64,000 nucleotides of DNA from Nematostella vectensis (GCF_932526225.1 NC_064037.1:6281703-6345702), one strand, 5' to 3'; shown: positions 12,061 through 33,154, counted from the first letter of the stretch. Notes: generated by a model not told the origin, from the sequence alone. Numbers and translations: made by a program.

Positions 12061-15000
12061 CGCTGTTTGAACACCTTGTTTGGAAATGCTGTGAGGTAAT
12101 TCGCAAATATTTCCTTTGTCTTGTGGTCAACCAAGCCTAGCGTCGCCAGCACGATGGCCGATATTGCGCTGTTTATACAGCCCTTGTCAGCCGCCATTTT
12201 GTCATCCTAGCAAAATACGAAGCGTGATAAAAGCATCGATTTCCATCGGCTGATTTGGGGAAGCCAATGCGATATTTTCGATTGGATTTGGTAAAAAAAG
12301 TATAAAACTTTATAGATGGTTATTTCGAGATTTCGACACGTGCCTTCCAATATTATATAAAAACAATAACAAAGGTGTCGCTGACGAGGACATGGCACTG
12401 TAAGGCTGGTGTATTTTGCAGTTTAGAAGGAAACATTTCACGTCTGGCTCTTTGGATTTTTACTGTTATCGGCCGTTACTATCGTCGTTGTCATGCCTTC
12501 GTTGCTGTCATCGTTGCGTTTTCTAACAACAGGAAAAGGCTAAGACCCAACAGATATCTGACGTCTTGACTCTCCCGTTATTTTCAAATAGCACACCTAC
12601 AGGACTCCGTCCTTCCATTAAACCGAGGAACATATTAAATCCATTGGCGCCTGTCTCTGCAAACAAACACGATAGCTCGAGATGATTGTGTTTATTAGAA
12701 CGGCCTGGTGTTGTGTAGGTGGTAGTTATGTGTTGAAAATAGCGGTATAATGATCACACTTTAAGTTTATTAAAAGTCTGAGATGGACATTTCATTTTGA
12801 TGTTTTGTCCACATAACTCATAGTTTGGCGAATACGTGCAACGATGTTCTATTCTTTTGCTATTTTTTAATTATCAACTGTCTTCGTCTTGATCTGCTTT
12901 AACTTTTTTATTGGGAACCGAGAGGCTTTTAGATAACAGAAAGAGGTAAACAAATGAAATTGAGATAAAGATTCGCTACGAAAGACATTTCAAATACTTC
13001 CCTAAAGCCGGTGTCGTTGTTCCAGTTGCTAATGTAACTTTCTTTTGCAAACTACAATGCATGTTAAACCTTCTCTTTTCCTCAATCTTCATTTTAAAGG
13101 AATATTAATTATTATATTTAATTAGTTTAAATTGTAAGTTGATAGCTGATACAAAATTTTCAATCTCTCGGCACAAACAGTCAATTTTCTATCGCGGACG
13201 ATTTTTTCAGAGCAACTTATGAAATATATTGTATTTTGTAAGAAAACTCACAAGGAAAAAAAAAACAGACAAATTAACAAAATTCTGTGGTAAAATTGAA
13301 TTGAATATGTTTGATACAGCGTAATCGTTAAGTGTTATTTATTGTTACTGTACCTAATGTTTAAGTTATTTGGGATTGATAAAATATTCTAGGTTAGCAG
13401 TTTTTTTTACTGTAAACTCTGGGCCATGATTTTTACAGTAGTAAAAAGACAATATATTACTTTTCGTTCGGTACACGCAAAAGATTAGGCTGTAAAGAAG
13501 GCGGTAAATATTGCGGCGATAAAACGTAATTCGCGCTGGAAAAAGTAATTCGGGTTTTTGAGGTTTAGAGAGCTACGAACACCATGGTACTAAGACTGCA
13601 GTGTTATCTTTAAACCGCCAAATCACAGAGGGATGCTTTGTACAAAATACCCACTTCAAAGCGGCTAGTTGCGGTTTCTTCAGGAAAAGAAAAGACGGTG
13701 ATGAGGGTTTAGCACGGTTAATGAATGATATAATGAGCGTGCGACGGTTTTTGTCGGCGTTTTGGAAGTTAGATCCGAAAAAAAGTCTCGAGTTTAAAGT
13801 GGATCTTTTTTCTGTGTTATGATGGTTGCTTTTAGGGGTAGACAAAAACTTGAGTAGTTTAATAGAAGACTGCAATTAAGAAACCCAAACGTTTTTGAAG
13901 ACGGACTGTTTTTGTAATTAATTCTAAAAGTGTGATGAAAAAAACAAAAATCGTTATTCAAATCACATCAAATATTCATATCAGCGAAATAAAATGTTGG
14001 TAAACAGCTATCTTGAAATTCTTTTTGCTGTATTTCGTATTTATTTACTGCCACTAGAGCCACTGGATTTTTTTTTTCTTTTTTTTTTTATTGGCGTATC
14101 CGGGGCGCATCCGGTGTTAAAAAAACCTTCCCTTTTATTTCGTTAAAAAACAAAAAATATTCTTTCCCATAAAATCTCTTTTAATTAGAATTAATTCCCT
14201 TCACATGAGGCCTCAGCGCAGATGAGCAAACCCAAAAGTTACCGACTTTCTGAGAATTTCAAAGCAGGGCCGATCCAGACCAAACAATTGCGCTACTTAC
14301 AGAGAAAGACTGCTACAGCGTTCTGCTATTAGGAGAAGCCATTTTGAACTTCGAAATAAGTGAGCGTGCTGGGAGGGGAGCTACATAGGAAAGAACTAAA
14401 AGGTTTTTTTTAATGATCGATGTTATTTTACGGTCGAATGCGACGCGTGCGACCACACTTGCAACGACGGGGTACGAAATAGAGTTGGATATGTCCTTAA
14501 AGCGGCGTCTTATAAAGGCCAATCAATCATGAATTTCGGTGGATTTTTTTTGTGAGCTATCTGTGAGAGGGACTTTTTCAATTGCTGTGGGTTGGATTAT
14601 TGAAATTAAAACAACCGTATCCATGAATTATTTTCTTCTTCCGACCAATTATTGTCATTACCACTTTAATACCAGTAAACCTTCCAGTTTGTAAACCAGC
14701 ACAACACACCACACTTGAACATTTTCCAAAACTTACAACAAAACCACACATGACCTCAGTTATAAGCCACGACTAGAACGCTTTCACTTCATAAGCAATA
14801 ATCGTATTCTCCCTCTGTGATTAAAAGCTTTATTACGGCGATTGCGGCATAACACTGTTTTAATTAACACAGTCCGCGGAGTCAACTTGCCGGCCGGGGT
14901 AAATCGTGTTTTTGCCCTCTCTATTGGAGCGGCGAATTGTAAAAGCGGGATGGTTGATAAAAAATTAAGAAGCTTAGGTGTTGGTAAATTGTGGAAGTAA

Positions 15001-15902
15001 ACGGACCGGGTGGTAACTAAATGACTTGGGAAGAGATTACCCCCAACGCGGTACCAAAGGGCATTCCCATCCGTTTTTCGCTACAGTGCCTGATTTACTT
15101 TTCTAGACCAAATTGCACGTAGAGTATTTTACTCTACAGGATCACTCTTGCTGCATTTCTAAGCAAATAGCGCTGAAAATTTACATTTTTGGTTTTTAAT
15201 ATCTAAGACAATAGCCATCACAAACTCAAACAAAGGAATCTTTTACCCCGTTACAGAAAAGCCGCACGGACGTAATAATGTTTGTTGCCTAGAAAGTCAT
15301 AAGACTTCGGCGCGCTCTGAGGGCGAATTCGCCGATTCGTCGGATTATTCAATTAGAGTTGCAATAAAGGTACGACAATAACTTGAGATAAATGCTAGCT
15401 TTGATGGCCCCGCCTTGCCAAATTTAATATTTCTAACAACTCTGAAGTGCTGGGGATACCGGCTAAGGAATTGTTTAAGCTCTCGTCACCAAAGACTCGC
15501 CGCGGAGCTATGGAGGCATTATAACCCGCTACCTGCTCCCCCCTTGTTAGCCTCGGAACAAAATTACGAATGAGTATGGAATTCAGATTCAGCTAAAGTC
15601 CCTCGCTAATCCACCCCGGCCTAGACCATTAACGATTTTTTAATTATTTTCTGACAGATTAAATGATTGATGTAAGTAGGCGGCGCTTAGCATGGCGGTC
15701 AGCTCGCATCGGCGCGTAAAGAACAACAACAAAAAGCACACGAGTGTTATCCAATACTGACGCCCCCCTCCCCCCTGAAGGGAAGCTATCTCGGCGGTAT
15801 TTGAGCGACGTGCCTCATCACAAAGCAAATTAAGTTGATACTGCCGTCTGATCGACGGTGCACACAATGCGGTAGTCAGTCTCGGCAACTATCGCGAACA
15901 CG
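12061..15902. other. Upstream region of the ZNRF3/RNF43 gene, no gene recognised
   Basis: The last few hundred bases before 15903 must hold the promoter and 5' UTR of the ZNRF3/RNF43 gene. Otherwise the stretch is AT-rich unique sequence with homopolymer runs (near 14070). A 44-bp segment at 12185-12228 recurs at 62749-62792. No exon chain was found. Confidence 0.5.
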
Positions 15903-24549
<8,647 letters not shown>

Positions 24550-25937
24550 CTGTGAATCGATCTATGAATTCGCCGTGGGACAGCCGCTCTGACCCGATCG
24601 GTGGGCGTCCATCCGTTACCCCACCCTTTCACCAAGGGACGCTTTAATTTAATCCTACAGAACTGCCGCATTCGATAATATACCAAGATTTTTCAAGCAG
24701 ATGCCTTCGAAAAATCTTGCCAAAGTTATGGCAAAGCTATCACGCGAGTCTGTGTTAAGGGAATCGGGATTTTCTAGCGAAATTCTGTCCGTGCCCGAGA
24801 TTTGATTTAAAGTATACCGCGCGTAATCTGGTACTACATGCTATTTCAGTTTTACTTTACACTTCACACCCAGTGTTTTGCAGTACAGCTGTGTGGGCTT
24901 CTAAGCAACAGTCGTTACTGCTTAAGCTTTCCCTAAACACGCTGATCTGACCATCTTGTTGCACGGCTTGTGATGTGGAATGCACCTCGGGGCTTTTGAC
25001 ACAGATGACGCTCGTTTTATTCTTCACTAGCAATTACCACACAGATAACCATCATGAATGCTCCTCCTAGACTTGCACTCATTCAAGTAAACTCGGAACT
25101 CTCCTAACATCTGAACATACACCATTTCTTAAGATAAACTCACTATCTCTTGCTTAAAGCTCCTGCTGTTATGAGGCTTAGGACTGGAATCCGCGAAAAT
25201 TACTCCTAATCCAAAGAAGGCAGGGAGTATTTAACAACACTCTCTCCTCTCACATGTGGGATACATTTACCACCCCAAAGTTCTCGCTTGTACAGCGTCA
25301 GATTGTCACGCAAGCTCTTGCTCAAAAGATATCTCATCACTGCACACGCGTTTATCGTCTTGAAGAGTTTTATATCGATTTAATATATGCACCGATTTTA
25401 TATAGAGCTTTTATTAAAAAGTCTGTGAATCTCGACTCGGTGCATATGCGAAAAAAACCTTGGTGAATAGAGGCCGCCCAAAGCTCGTTTCTAGGACAAA
25501 AGCGCTGGACTCTCAATTGAGAAGACAATGTGCTTGGAACGAGCTTTAGGTGTATTATATATATGTTACATCGACTGATAAAGTCAATACAAATTAGCTT
25601 AATTTCGTACTTGTAAATAGCAAATCAAGAGATCTATTTTGAAAAAAAACATTAAGAAGTCAACGGTTTTGATTTTATTTTATAAAAGTAAATGATTCAT
25701 TTTGAGCTAATAAGAAAATTAAATAAAATATGAGGAAATTAAGTTGAGTTGTTGGTGCTCTGTGAATCATAAATGTCCGAAAAGTAGTGGTGGGGTGTCA
25801 TAGTGCGCCACGTAAAAAGGCGCTTGAAGGCTTTTTGGACTCTAAATTATTAACTTCTCCCTTTGTTGGCTTGGCTGAGCTTGGCCTGCCTGGTTAGTCG
25901 TGCACCAACAATGCTGGCGAAGTCTCGCCCGACTAAA
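24550..25937. other. 3' UTR or intergenic sequence of ZNRF3/RNF43
   Basis: No further exon with matching phase and no other gene was recognised here. It probably contains the 3' UTR of the ligase gene. Composition shifts to AT-rich after about 25550. Confidence 0.4.
25723..25728 (+). terminator. Possible distal polyadenylation signal of ZNRF3/RNF43
   Basis: AATAAA lies about 1.2 kb after the more distal stop codon, in an AT-rich stretch. The 3' UTR length is unknown, so the assignment is weak. Confidence 0.25.
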
Positions 25938-25943
25938 CAAAGG

Positions 25944-27469
25944 CAGGCCCGTACCCATGGGCGGGTGTAGGGTTTGCAACGCACCCCCACCCAACGGCGA
26001 AGGTCCACTTTCGGTTCTCAATAGACGTGCTATTTGTAGACAAAACTATAAAGCATAAGCTAGATCAGTCTGGTATGTAACCAAATCCGACAATAAACAT
26101 CCCGTGGCAATACTGCAAACGCATAAAATCCTTTTTTTCCTCTGGGTTGTTCACATTTGTGACCCGGCAAGGGGAAACGTTCACTAGAGAAAAAGCGTTC
26201 GGGCTATGAACGAAAAATATCGTTCGACGGATTATGCAGAACGCTTTAACGATATTCAGAACGATATCAGGTTTCTACGAGTAACGATCTCCGATTTTCA
26301 AGATCGTTTCTCTGATGAAAAGAACGTTTGTCCGAAGGCAATATCGTTCTTCCGAAGACAAGTTCGTTCTCCCTGTTTTTAAAATCGTTCATCACCGAGG
26401 TTAACACTCAAAGGCGAGAACGTTTTTTTCCCGATTTTCAAGACAAGAACTTCCACAAAGACAACATCCCTCTTTCGATAAATGCTTGGTTTGCTAATTT
26501 TTAATTTTGAGCTATATTTCAGCTTAGTCAGTGACATTAAAGTTGCGGTTTAACAAGTTGTTGTTTTGCAAAGACAAGTAAATTAGCTGAATCGCTTTCA
26601 TAGTTTGTTTACATCTCATAATCATTTTCAACACTTCACCTATCGCGATAATCGTAATGGCAAATAAAAGCTCAGATATAGGAGATTCTTTTTAGGGGCG
26701 GTCGTATTGATGCGCGAGTTCATTAGCAAGCGCAAAGCCGTCACAGTAAAGTTGTTGTCGCAATTAACATTTCGTTGTTTTGAAAAGACAAGAAAACATC
26801 AACAGCCGACTCGCTTTCTTAATTTGCATACGGCTCAAACAAATCGATGGTCGAACTTTGCGGATCGCGACTATCCTAAAATGGCAAAGGAAAACTGAGA
26901 TATAGAGGATTCTTTTGGGAGAGGTCTGTTTGATGCGCGAGCGAGAACCGTCATATTGTTGTCGTCAACGTTAAGATGTCGTTGTATTGCAAAGACAAAT
27001 AGAGTCGACTCGCTTTCTTAGTTTGCATACGGCAAATATCAAGGACATTCTGCAAACTTAAGAGCGGTCTTCCGAATTTCTAGGGACGATCTTCCCGAAT
27101 TTTAGAGAACGATCTTCCGAACTTTAGAGCGTTTTTTTTCGAATTTGAAGGGAACGAACTTCTGAATTTAAAAAAACGTTCTTCCGATTGTGCCCCGGGA
27201 ACAAGATCGTTTATGAACGATATAACGAAGCAACATCGTCCCCTCATTATTAACAATATCGTTCCCTCATTATAGAAAAAGCGTTCACTGATCTTCCAGA
27301 TTTGCCCAAAAACGTTTTTCGCTAGTACGTTTTCCCTTGCCGGGTCACATTTGTTATCAGAGAACCCCCCCCCCCCCCCCCCCTCCCCGGAAAATAATAT
27401 AGGTCCACTTTTTGGATTTCGCACCCCCCCCCCCCCCCCCCCTCAAGAAAAATCCTGGGTACGGAATTG
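25944..27469. mobile_element. Family A DNA transposon, interrupted by a second transposon
   Basis: The outer ends are CAGGCCCGTACCCA and the inverse of CAATTCCGTACCCA. They are flanked by 6-bp duplications CAAAGG at 25938-25943 and 27470-27475. The inside matches the intact copy at 33569-33849: both share CAATAAAC, a GCATAAAA stretch, AGGTCCACTTTTT and TTTCGCACCCCC. The region 26153-27354 is absent from the intact copy and is a separate insertion. About 330 bp belong to family A itself. There is no coding capacity. Confidence 0.85.
26161..27346. mobile_element. 1,186-bp non-autonomous transposon with 8-bp target-site duplication
   Basis: The terminal inverted repeats run about 36-40 bp. The left end begins GACCCGGCAAGGGGAAACG, and the right end, reversed, reads GACCCGGCAAGGGAAAACG. 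Perfect ACATTTGT copies flank it at 26153-26160 and 27347-27354. An 8-bp duplication fits hAT or P-type elements, although the GACCCGG start is not the usual hAT end. The interior is full of degenerate direct and inverted GAACGATCTTCCGAATTT-like motifs, as expected for transposase-binding subterminal repeats. No transposase is encoded. Confidence 0.88.
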
Positions 27470-27646
27470 CAAAGGCAAATAAAATGCTGGCGAACTACTT
27501 CGCAGGCCTTTTCATGTGACGATCCAAGTGCAAATACATGTAAATAAACAAAGTCAATTTTTTGGTGTTCATTTGCATGCCTTTGGAACGATGCGCGAAA
27601 AGAGCGGCGGTTTTTCAAGGCCTAACATTTACAGCATCTTGGTTAT

Positions 27647-27982
27647 CAGGGGCGGCAGAGTGGTCCCATAAGTGTGTGTGTGTGTGTGTGTGTGTGGGAG
27701 GGGGGGGGGGGGTTGAGGGGTGGGTAGTGGTTTCAGGGGGAGGGGTGTGGTGGTTTCCCTTGGAAGATATTTATTGTTCATGTATTCAAATGCGCCAGAG
27801 TTGGTACACTGAAGGACAATAAATCATTCTGATTCTGATTATAACCTAGGTTTTTATGCAAGGGATTTTAAACTGTTTAACAAATTTGTTGTCAGTTGCA
27901 TATGAACCGCTTGAAACCAGTTGGTTTAAAACAAAAACGTTCATATGAAAAAAAAAAGGAGAAGGGGGGGGGGGGGGGGCTG
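27647..27982. mobile_element. Family B transposon, decayed second copy
   Basis: The sequence starts CAGGGGCGGCAGAGTGGTCCC and shares with 2059-2332 the segments GTGGTCCCATAAGTG, GGGGTGGGTAGTGG and TTTTAAACTGTT. A (TG)n run with poly-G (27673-27711) and an unrelated insert of about 85 bp enlarge it. The right inverted repeat is no longer recognisable. Confidence 0.65.
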
Positions 27983-28703
27983 CAGGTCCCATATTAGAAT
28001 TATCATCTATTCTTAAGAGATTATTACTCAAGTACCCCTCAAGTTACACTGGATATATAAAGTTTCTCTTTGGGGCAAATCTTGACCAAATCTTCACCAA
28101 CAAGGTCAATCTTTATTAACTTCTGTACAACGATTTTACTATCAACACATCGGTGTTGATAGCTCCCATGTGTGGTGTCCAACACACTAATACTTCCAAA
28201 AGCTTCGATAAAAATCGATTTTAAAGCATTCAATCGAAATGGAAGAATGACAAAATCCTTTGTCGGTAGGACTAAGAGAATGGGAAAATATTCGTTTCCT
28301 TAGCCAGCCTAACTTTACTGTACCTAGACACAGGCATAAAGGTACATGGTTCTAGAAATGAGAGAAAACCTAACTGAAATTGGATAACTCGAACTCCCGA
28401 CCCAAAAAAGTTTGCACCAATGTAGGGTCGTAAATGTGTGTATTTTAGCTCCTTAACATTTCTTCTAAAATTTTAGGAGGTGGAAGTGGGGGAGTTAAAG
28501 GTCTCCCTGGATAGATGTTGCATGTTTTTACACTAAGCAAAGCCACCCAAACCTGCTAACTCATTTCTGCTTTCCCTAGAGTTTGATGTTCCTGGCTTCT
28601 ATTGTACCTGTGATAAACTAAAATCTTACCCTCAAAACATCATGCTTACTCTTCTGTGCAGTATTTGCAAGTTCAGCCTTTTTAGGAATTTCTCTTTCAG
28701 GTA

Positions 28704-28709
28704 TTTATT
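28704..28709 (-). terminator. Polyadenylation signal of GOSR1
   Basis: AATAAA on the minus strand lies about 180 bp after the GOSR1 stop codon. Confidence 0.5.
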
Positions 28710-28890
28710 ATGTAGACTAAAGATTGGATTGTAATAATTGTTTTTCTCTTACTGCAGCATGTACTGATCACATTCTTGCCTCTTCAAATATAAATGGCAG
28801 TTTATCCTTTGCCTTTGCAATCCCGTGATTGTATGGCATGTGGCAAATTAGCTGGTGTCTGTCCCCATTGCATGAAGTTTCAAAAGATCT

Positions 28891-31800
28891 TCATCTCAAT
28901 GCAAAGATGAGCATAAGTATTGTGCACAGTGCTATGACGCATGCAAGAATAATTGAGTCTCTTCTTTTTCTGAGATTGATTTTCTGCATCAAGTTGTTCA
29001 GGGCTGGAAAACGATCTAGGATTAAAGTAAGTCAAGGATCAAGACTATCACAGTGAATTTCCTCAAGCTTCATCTCTAAAGCACAGGCTTACCAACCTCT
29101 CAGCCAGTCTCCAGTCAATCTTTCCCGAATTATCACGAACTGCTCACATTTTAGAAATACTGCTTATTCTGAATAAATACACATCACAAAGCAATGAGCG
29201 TTTATTGTGACCTTTACTCTAGGATAGAGTAAAGACAATTACAGGAGGTAATATTCAAGCTAGGTACTGAGATTGACTGGAGACTGACTGAGAGGTTGGT
29301 AAGCCTGTGTCTAAAGCAAGAGAACCTGGGTTCAAACCCATGTCAGGTCAACTTTGGATATTGTGGGTAACAAATATAACATAACAATCCAAGAACTTGA
29401 ACTACTAACATCAAAGCTATGCAGAAAGGATACGAGTGACATTGGACAGTCGACCAGTTACGCCATGTAACATTCCACGTTGACTCTGCAAGTTTTCCTT
29501 GGTTGCTAATGCAATACTGAAAACAATATCATCATCATTGCTGTCATCATAAAAATAATTTCTGCTATTAAAAGATAATCTCAATTTATCTAATAATCAA
29601 AATTAAAAAATAATTACTATCATCACTACAACAACCAAAATCGAAATCATCATACCACCATTCCCACCACTTTTACCAAAATCATTATTATTACACATCC
29701 AAGAAGTACCTTTCCTACCCCCCTTAAATGTAAGGGTGACCAAGAAGTGCCTTCCCTACCCCCCCCCCCCCCTTAAATGTAAGGGTGACTGAGCACAAGG
29801 CTTTAGCACTTCATCAGCATCAGTCATTATCATCATTACCATAACACCACCATTGCAAACTCCATCTTCATCGCTATCAGGTGACAAGTCTATAAAATAG
29901 CATGTCAGATACCTCAGCATTGTCAAGTTTTAATCCTTACTTACCCTATCGCATCATCAGTTAATCTGTCGGAGCTAAAACAGAAAAAATGCATCTTAGC
30001 AATAGGAATTTTAACTCTACATCATTACATCCACACTGCATGGCAACATATCTCATAACAATTAATTAATTAATCAATTAATATCAACCTACTTTCTTAT
30101 GTGTTCGTTCTCCTTGAGGTATAGATCTGTTCTTCGGTTGAGACCAGTTTTATATGCACTGAAAAAACAACAACTTTAATTACTGTCGCCATGGAAACCA
30201 AAACTGCAAAAGTAGGAGAGTGGTAGCAGTAAAAGAGCTCAGCTTAAAAAAGTGGTCACTCTTGAATAAGCACCTAAACAGATGAACAGAACAATACAAA
30301 TCAAAGAGCTTACTTTATGTCCCTATGGACAGATCCTAATAAGTCTTCTCTGTCTCTGTAAGCCTGGATGTTAGCCTTGAAAAACAGAATACAATATGTC
30401 CATAATAAGGATTTTTTTTTCAGTTGGCAAATAAATAATAACCTTAAACCCCTTGATTGGAGGGAAGGTTTTATAGGGAGGAGACTATTTTAAAAAATGG
30501 TTCTATAGATAGATAGATATTTTATTCGTGGCACCTTTAAAAACATTACATTGGTGTAGACCCATTAATTTATAAATAAATGCTATTGACTGATGTTGAC
30601 ATGTTTTGCTTACTTTACTTTTTTGCATGTTTTTATTCTTGTTGTTTTAGGGGGACTAGGTGATGTCAATGCACATTGTGATGAAGCTTCACATTTCTTG
30701 CATTAATACATTCAAAAATTTGTTTGGCTAAGCACTGATTTATGTTTTCATTCCAGCTCAACCCAATAATATAGACAATATTATTTTCTTTGTTGGCTTG
30801 GCATGAGGTGTAACATTGAAACCTGCATGCATTTTGAGGAATCCCAGTAAATCACCCCGATCATTTTTATACAGAGGACTTGTTGGAGAGAGGGGGGGGG
30901 TACCTTAGTTCATGGTACCTTAGTCTTTGTGAATTCATGAGAGTAGTCTTGCAGTATATCTCTGTGCCTTTGGAGGGTGTGTAGCTGGGCAGCATTAGAC
31001 TGGCCCAGATTGTGCAGACCAGATGCAAACTCTGCCATGGAGTCATTCACTTCAGTCAGCTGTAAAAAGGAGCATCATAAGGAACTATTTTGTCTAATTA
31101 CAGTGTGTTATTCTGTAATGGGGTCATCATCTAGAAAGGGGATCCCAGTTGTTTTATTACTGATTGTAGTTCAGAAGGGAACCATTCCTGGTACATATCT
31201 ATGGTTACACACTTTAATTTCTGGTCATACATGGCATATGATCAGGCTAGTGATGTTTTGGTTTGGAAACTTTCACCTGTCTACATTAAGACATTAAGAA
31301 AATGTTGGTACCTTCACTGTGGGCATGTTATTTCCATTAGCACATGTCAATCTTCAAAAAGATTATTTCAAAGTTGTCATAGGCAAATTTTGGATATTTA
31401 TGGCCTTTTGGCGATTAATACTTTTGATTAAAAAATAACATAAAAAATGAGAACCCCTTTTGAAGCAAGGCTATCGTTCTACGTGTATGCCAAGTCAAAT
31501 GAAAATCAGGACCAACATTTCAAAAGTTTGTTGCTTTTAGTGCATTTTAGTTTCGCTGTAATGCACCTCAAAAGGTCACGAGGTCCCATATTAACTCTCT
31601 AATTTCCTTGCACCTAATAACATCATTTACATCAGTCAAATCCGCTTTATTTTTGTTTAGTACCCTATATAATGACCTAACCAAAACATTTATGCAGATA
31701 AACATTTTTGGATTTTTTTAGTGTGAACGTAAACCTTAAACACTGGTTTGCAAAAAAATATCTTCTTTCACTACAATCTGATTAAGACTAGCCAGATTCT

Positions 31801-32711
31801 CAAATGAAAACGATAGAGTTCACCCTCTCTCTTTCTCTCTCTCTCCCATCTGATACACTTAAGCAAGACTCCTGACCTCAAGGTTGCAGTCTCTCTTGTT
31901 TCAGAACTGACGGATTTGGTCAATTCTTTATAGTTCCTTCTTTCAAATAATATTTGGCTTGTATTGATAGCAAAAGATGCGCATTCGCAAGGGTAAATAA
32001 AGTCTGCATTTCCACGGGTTAGTAAAATAAAAGTGTATCACAGGGAGGGTTGGGAGGGAGCATGGTGGATTCTATTGTACGTGTCTGAAAATAATGCTAG
32101 ATTAGAACATTGCTTTTTATGTGTAGCCAAATGGCATAAACACAATGCTAATAATAGACTTCATATAAACCGGACATCTGTCAGACAATACATTATGACC
32201 TTGGGACTGTTAGTGGTGCAGGGTGCATTACTGCCTCTGAAAACTATACCTAGTCTCTTCTTAACAAACACTTATGGTACCTTGGATAGAAGCTGCTCAA
32301 TTTCCAAGGACATCGTCTCGAACATCCGATCATTCGTAGAGCTGTGCAAAAGAGGAGTTTTGTCCGAACTATGAGAAAAATTAACCAGGAAAAATTACTC
32401 TTTACCCTTCACCGATTACTATAGCAAAAGCAAGCCTTATATTTATAGCTGCTGTATACTTACTTTTCCTTAGCTTCATTGTTGTATGACGTTCCAAGTT
32501 TACTAAATGATACCAACTTCAAATCAATTTCGTTCTCAAGTTGTCTTGCTTTTCTTCGTAAATCTACAAGACATTTAAAATTCGGATGAATAACAAAACT
32601 CAGCTATTTGATTTCTTACTCGCATTTCCATTTGCAATTGAATGTTTAAATTAAGCAAAGTAAAGATATTTTTTTCTAACCTTCCCACTTATTGATTGGA
32701 GGGGAAGCCAT
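28891..32711 (-). CDS. GOSR1: Golgi SNAP receptor complex member 1 (GOSR1, GS28)
   Basis: Nine minus-strand exons join in phase into 241 residues (human GOSR1 has 250): 32681-32711, 32464-32563, 32281-32368, 30919-31059, 30314-30375, 30093-30158, 29945-29974, 29434-29516 and 28891-29015. GOSR1 is a Qb-SNARE of ER-Golgi and intra-Golgi fusion. Diagnostic segments are KARQLENEIDLKLVSFSKL at the N-terminus, DRMFETMSLEIEQLL, LHTLQRHRDILQDYSHEF, and the SNARE region ending RFPALNNLMQKINLRKRRDS. That is followed directly by a C-terminal membrane anchor (IILACVIALCTILMLIFALR). The splice donor of exon 8 is the less common GTATCC; it was chosen because it restores the exact family spacing before RFPAL. 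The start codon is 443 bp from the MYO19 start, facing away. Confidence 0.95.
29083..29309. mobile_element. 227-bp MITE with inverted repeats of about 41 bp, in GOSR1 intron 8
   Basis: The left arm starts ACAGGCTTACCAACCTCTCA, and the right arm is its near-perfect inverse ending GGTTGGTAAGCCTGTG. TCTAAAGC is present on both sides (29075-29082 and 29310-29317), an 8-bp target-site duplication. This suggests a hAT-type non-autonomous element. It has no open frame of note. Confidence 0.82.
29697..29792. repeat. Local tandem duplication with poly-C
   Basis: About 50 bp (AAGAAGTRCCTTYCCTACCC, poly-C, CTTAAATGTAAGGGTGAC) is present twice in a row, in a GOSR1 intron. The second copy has a longer C run. 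Confidence 0.7.
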
Positions 32712-33154
32712 CTTGGTTGACTCATCTCTTACTTTCGAAAAGCATGCCGGGATTTTCTACGTGTTTCTTTTTAGAAGTCATCCGCTGGTCTAGGCAATCG
32801 CAGATTTATATTTTTATCGCAGTATAAGATTATTGATTATAGACGCTTATTTTTTCACAACAACATTTTTTCCTTTCATATATTTATTGTGTATCATACA
32901 TAATTTCCGTGTTGAGCTTGAACAAGAGACCATGATGTACTTGGCTTGAATCGAAATCTATAAAGAATTTTCTTATCATAGTTCCACTCTATCTTGGCCA
33001 ATCGGATCGACCCAACTGTGGGTCCAATCAGGACGAACTACTCATTCGACCAATCACAATCAAGCCTTCAGTTCAGTTCGAAATTCAAAAACATGGAGGC
33101 AATTTGTTGATATCCTTTTGGGAAGTTAGGGATTTTTGGGAGAAATCTTTGGCC
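32712..33154. promoter_or_regulatory. GOSR1/MYO19 divergent promoter with three evenly spaced CCAAT boxes
   Basis: This 443-bp gap separates the two outward-facing start codons. Three CCAAT pentamers on the plus strand start at 32998, 33024 and 33050, exactly 26 bp apart. Clustered CCAAT boxes at regular spacing are typical NF-Y targets in divergent housekeeping promoters. No TATA box was seen near either start. NF-Y use is an inference. Confidence 0.65.

Noticed and set aside
11034-12140. Open frames on both strands with 12-residue repeats
   Set aside because: The 36-bp unit is a multiple of three without stops, so both strands stay open. This is a property of the minisatellite, not evidence of coding.
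27661-27712. Gene-sized open frame around the (TG)n and poly-G run
   Set aside because: It is simple sequence inside a decayed transposon copy; the predicted peptide is low complexity.
30977-31297. Plus-strand open frame of 106 codons
   Set aside because: It overlaps, on the opposite strand, the GOSR1 exon 30919-31059, whose protein sequence is clearly conserved.
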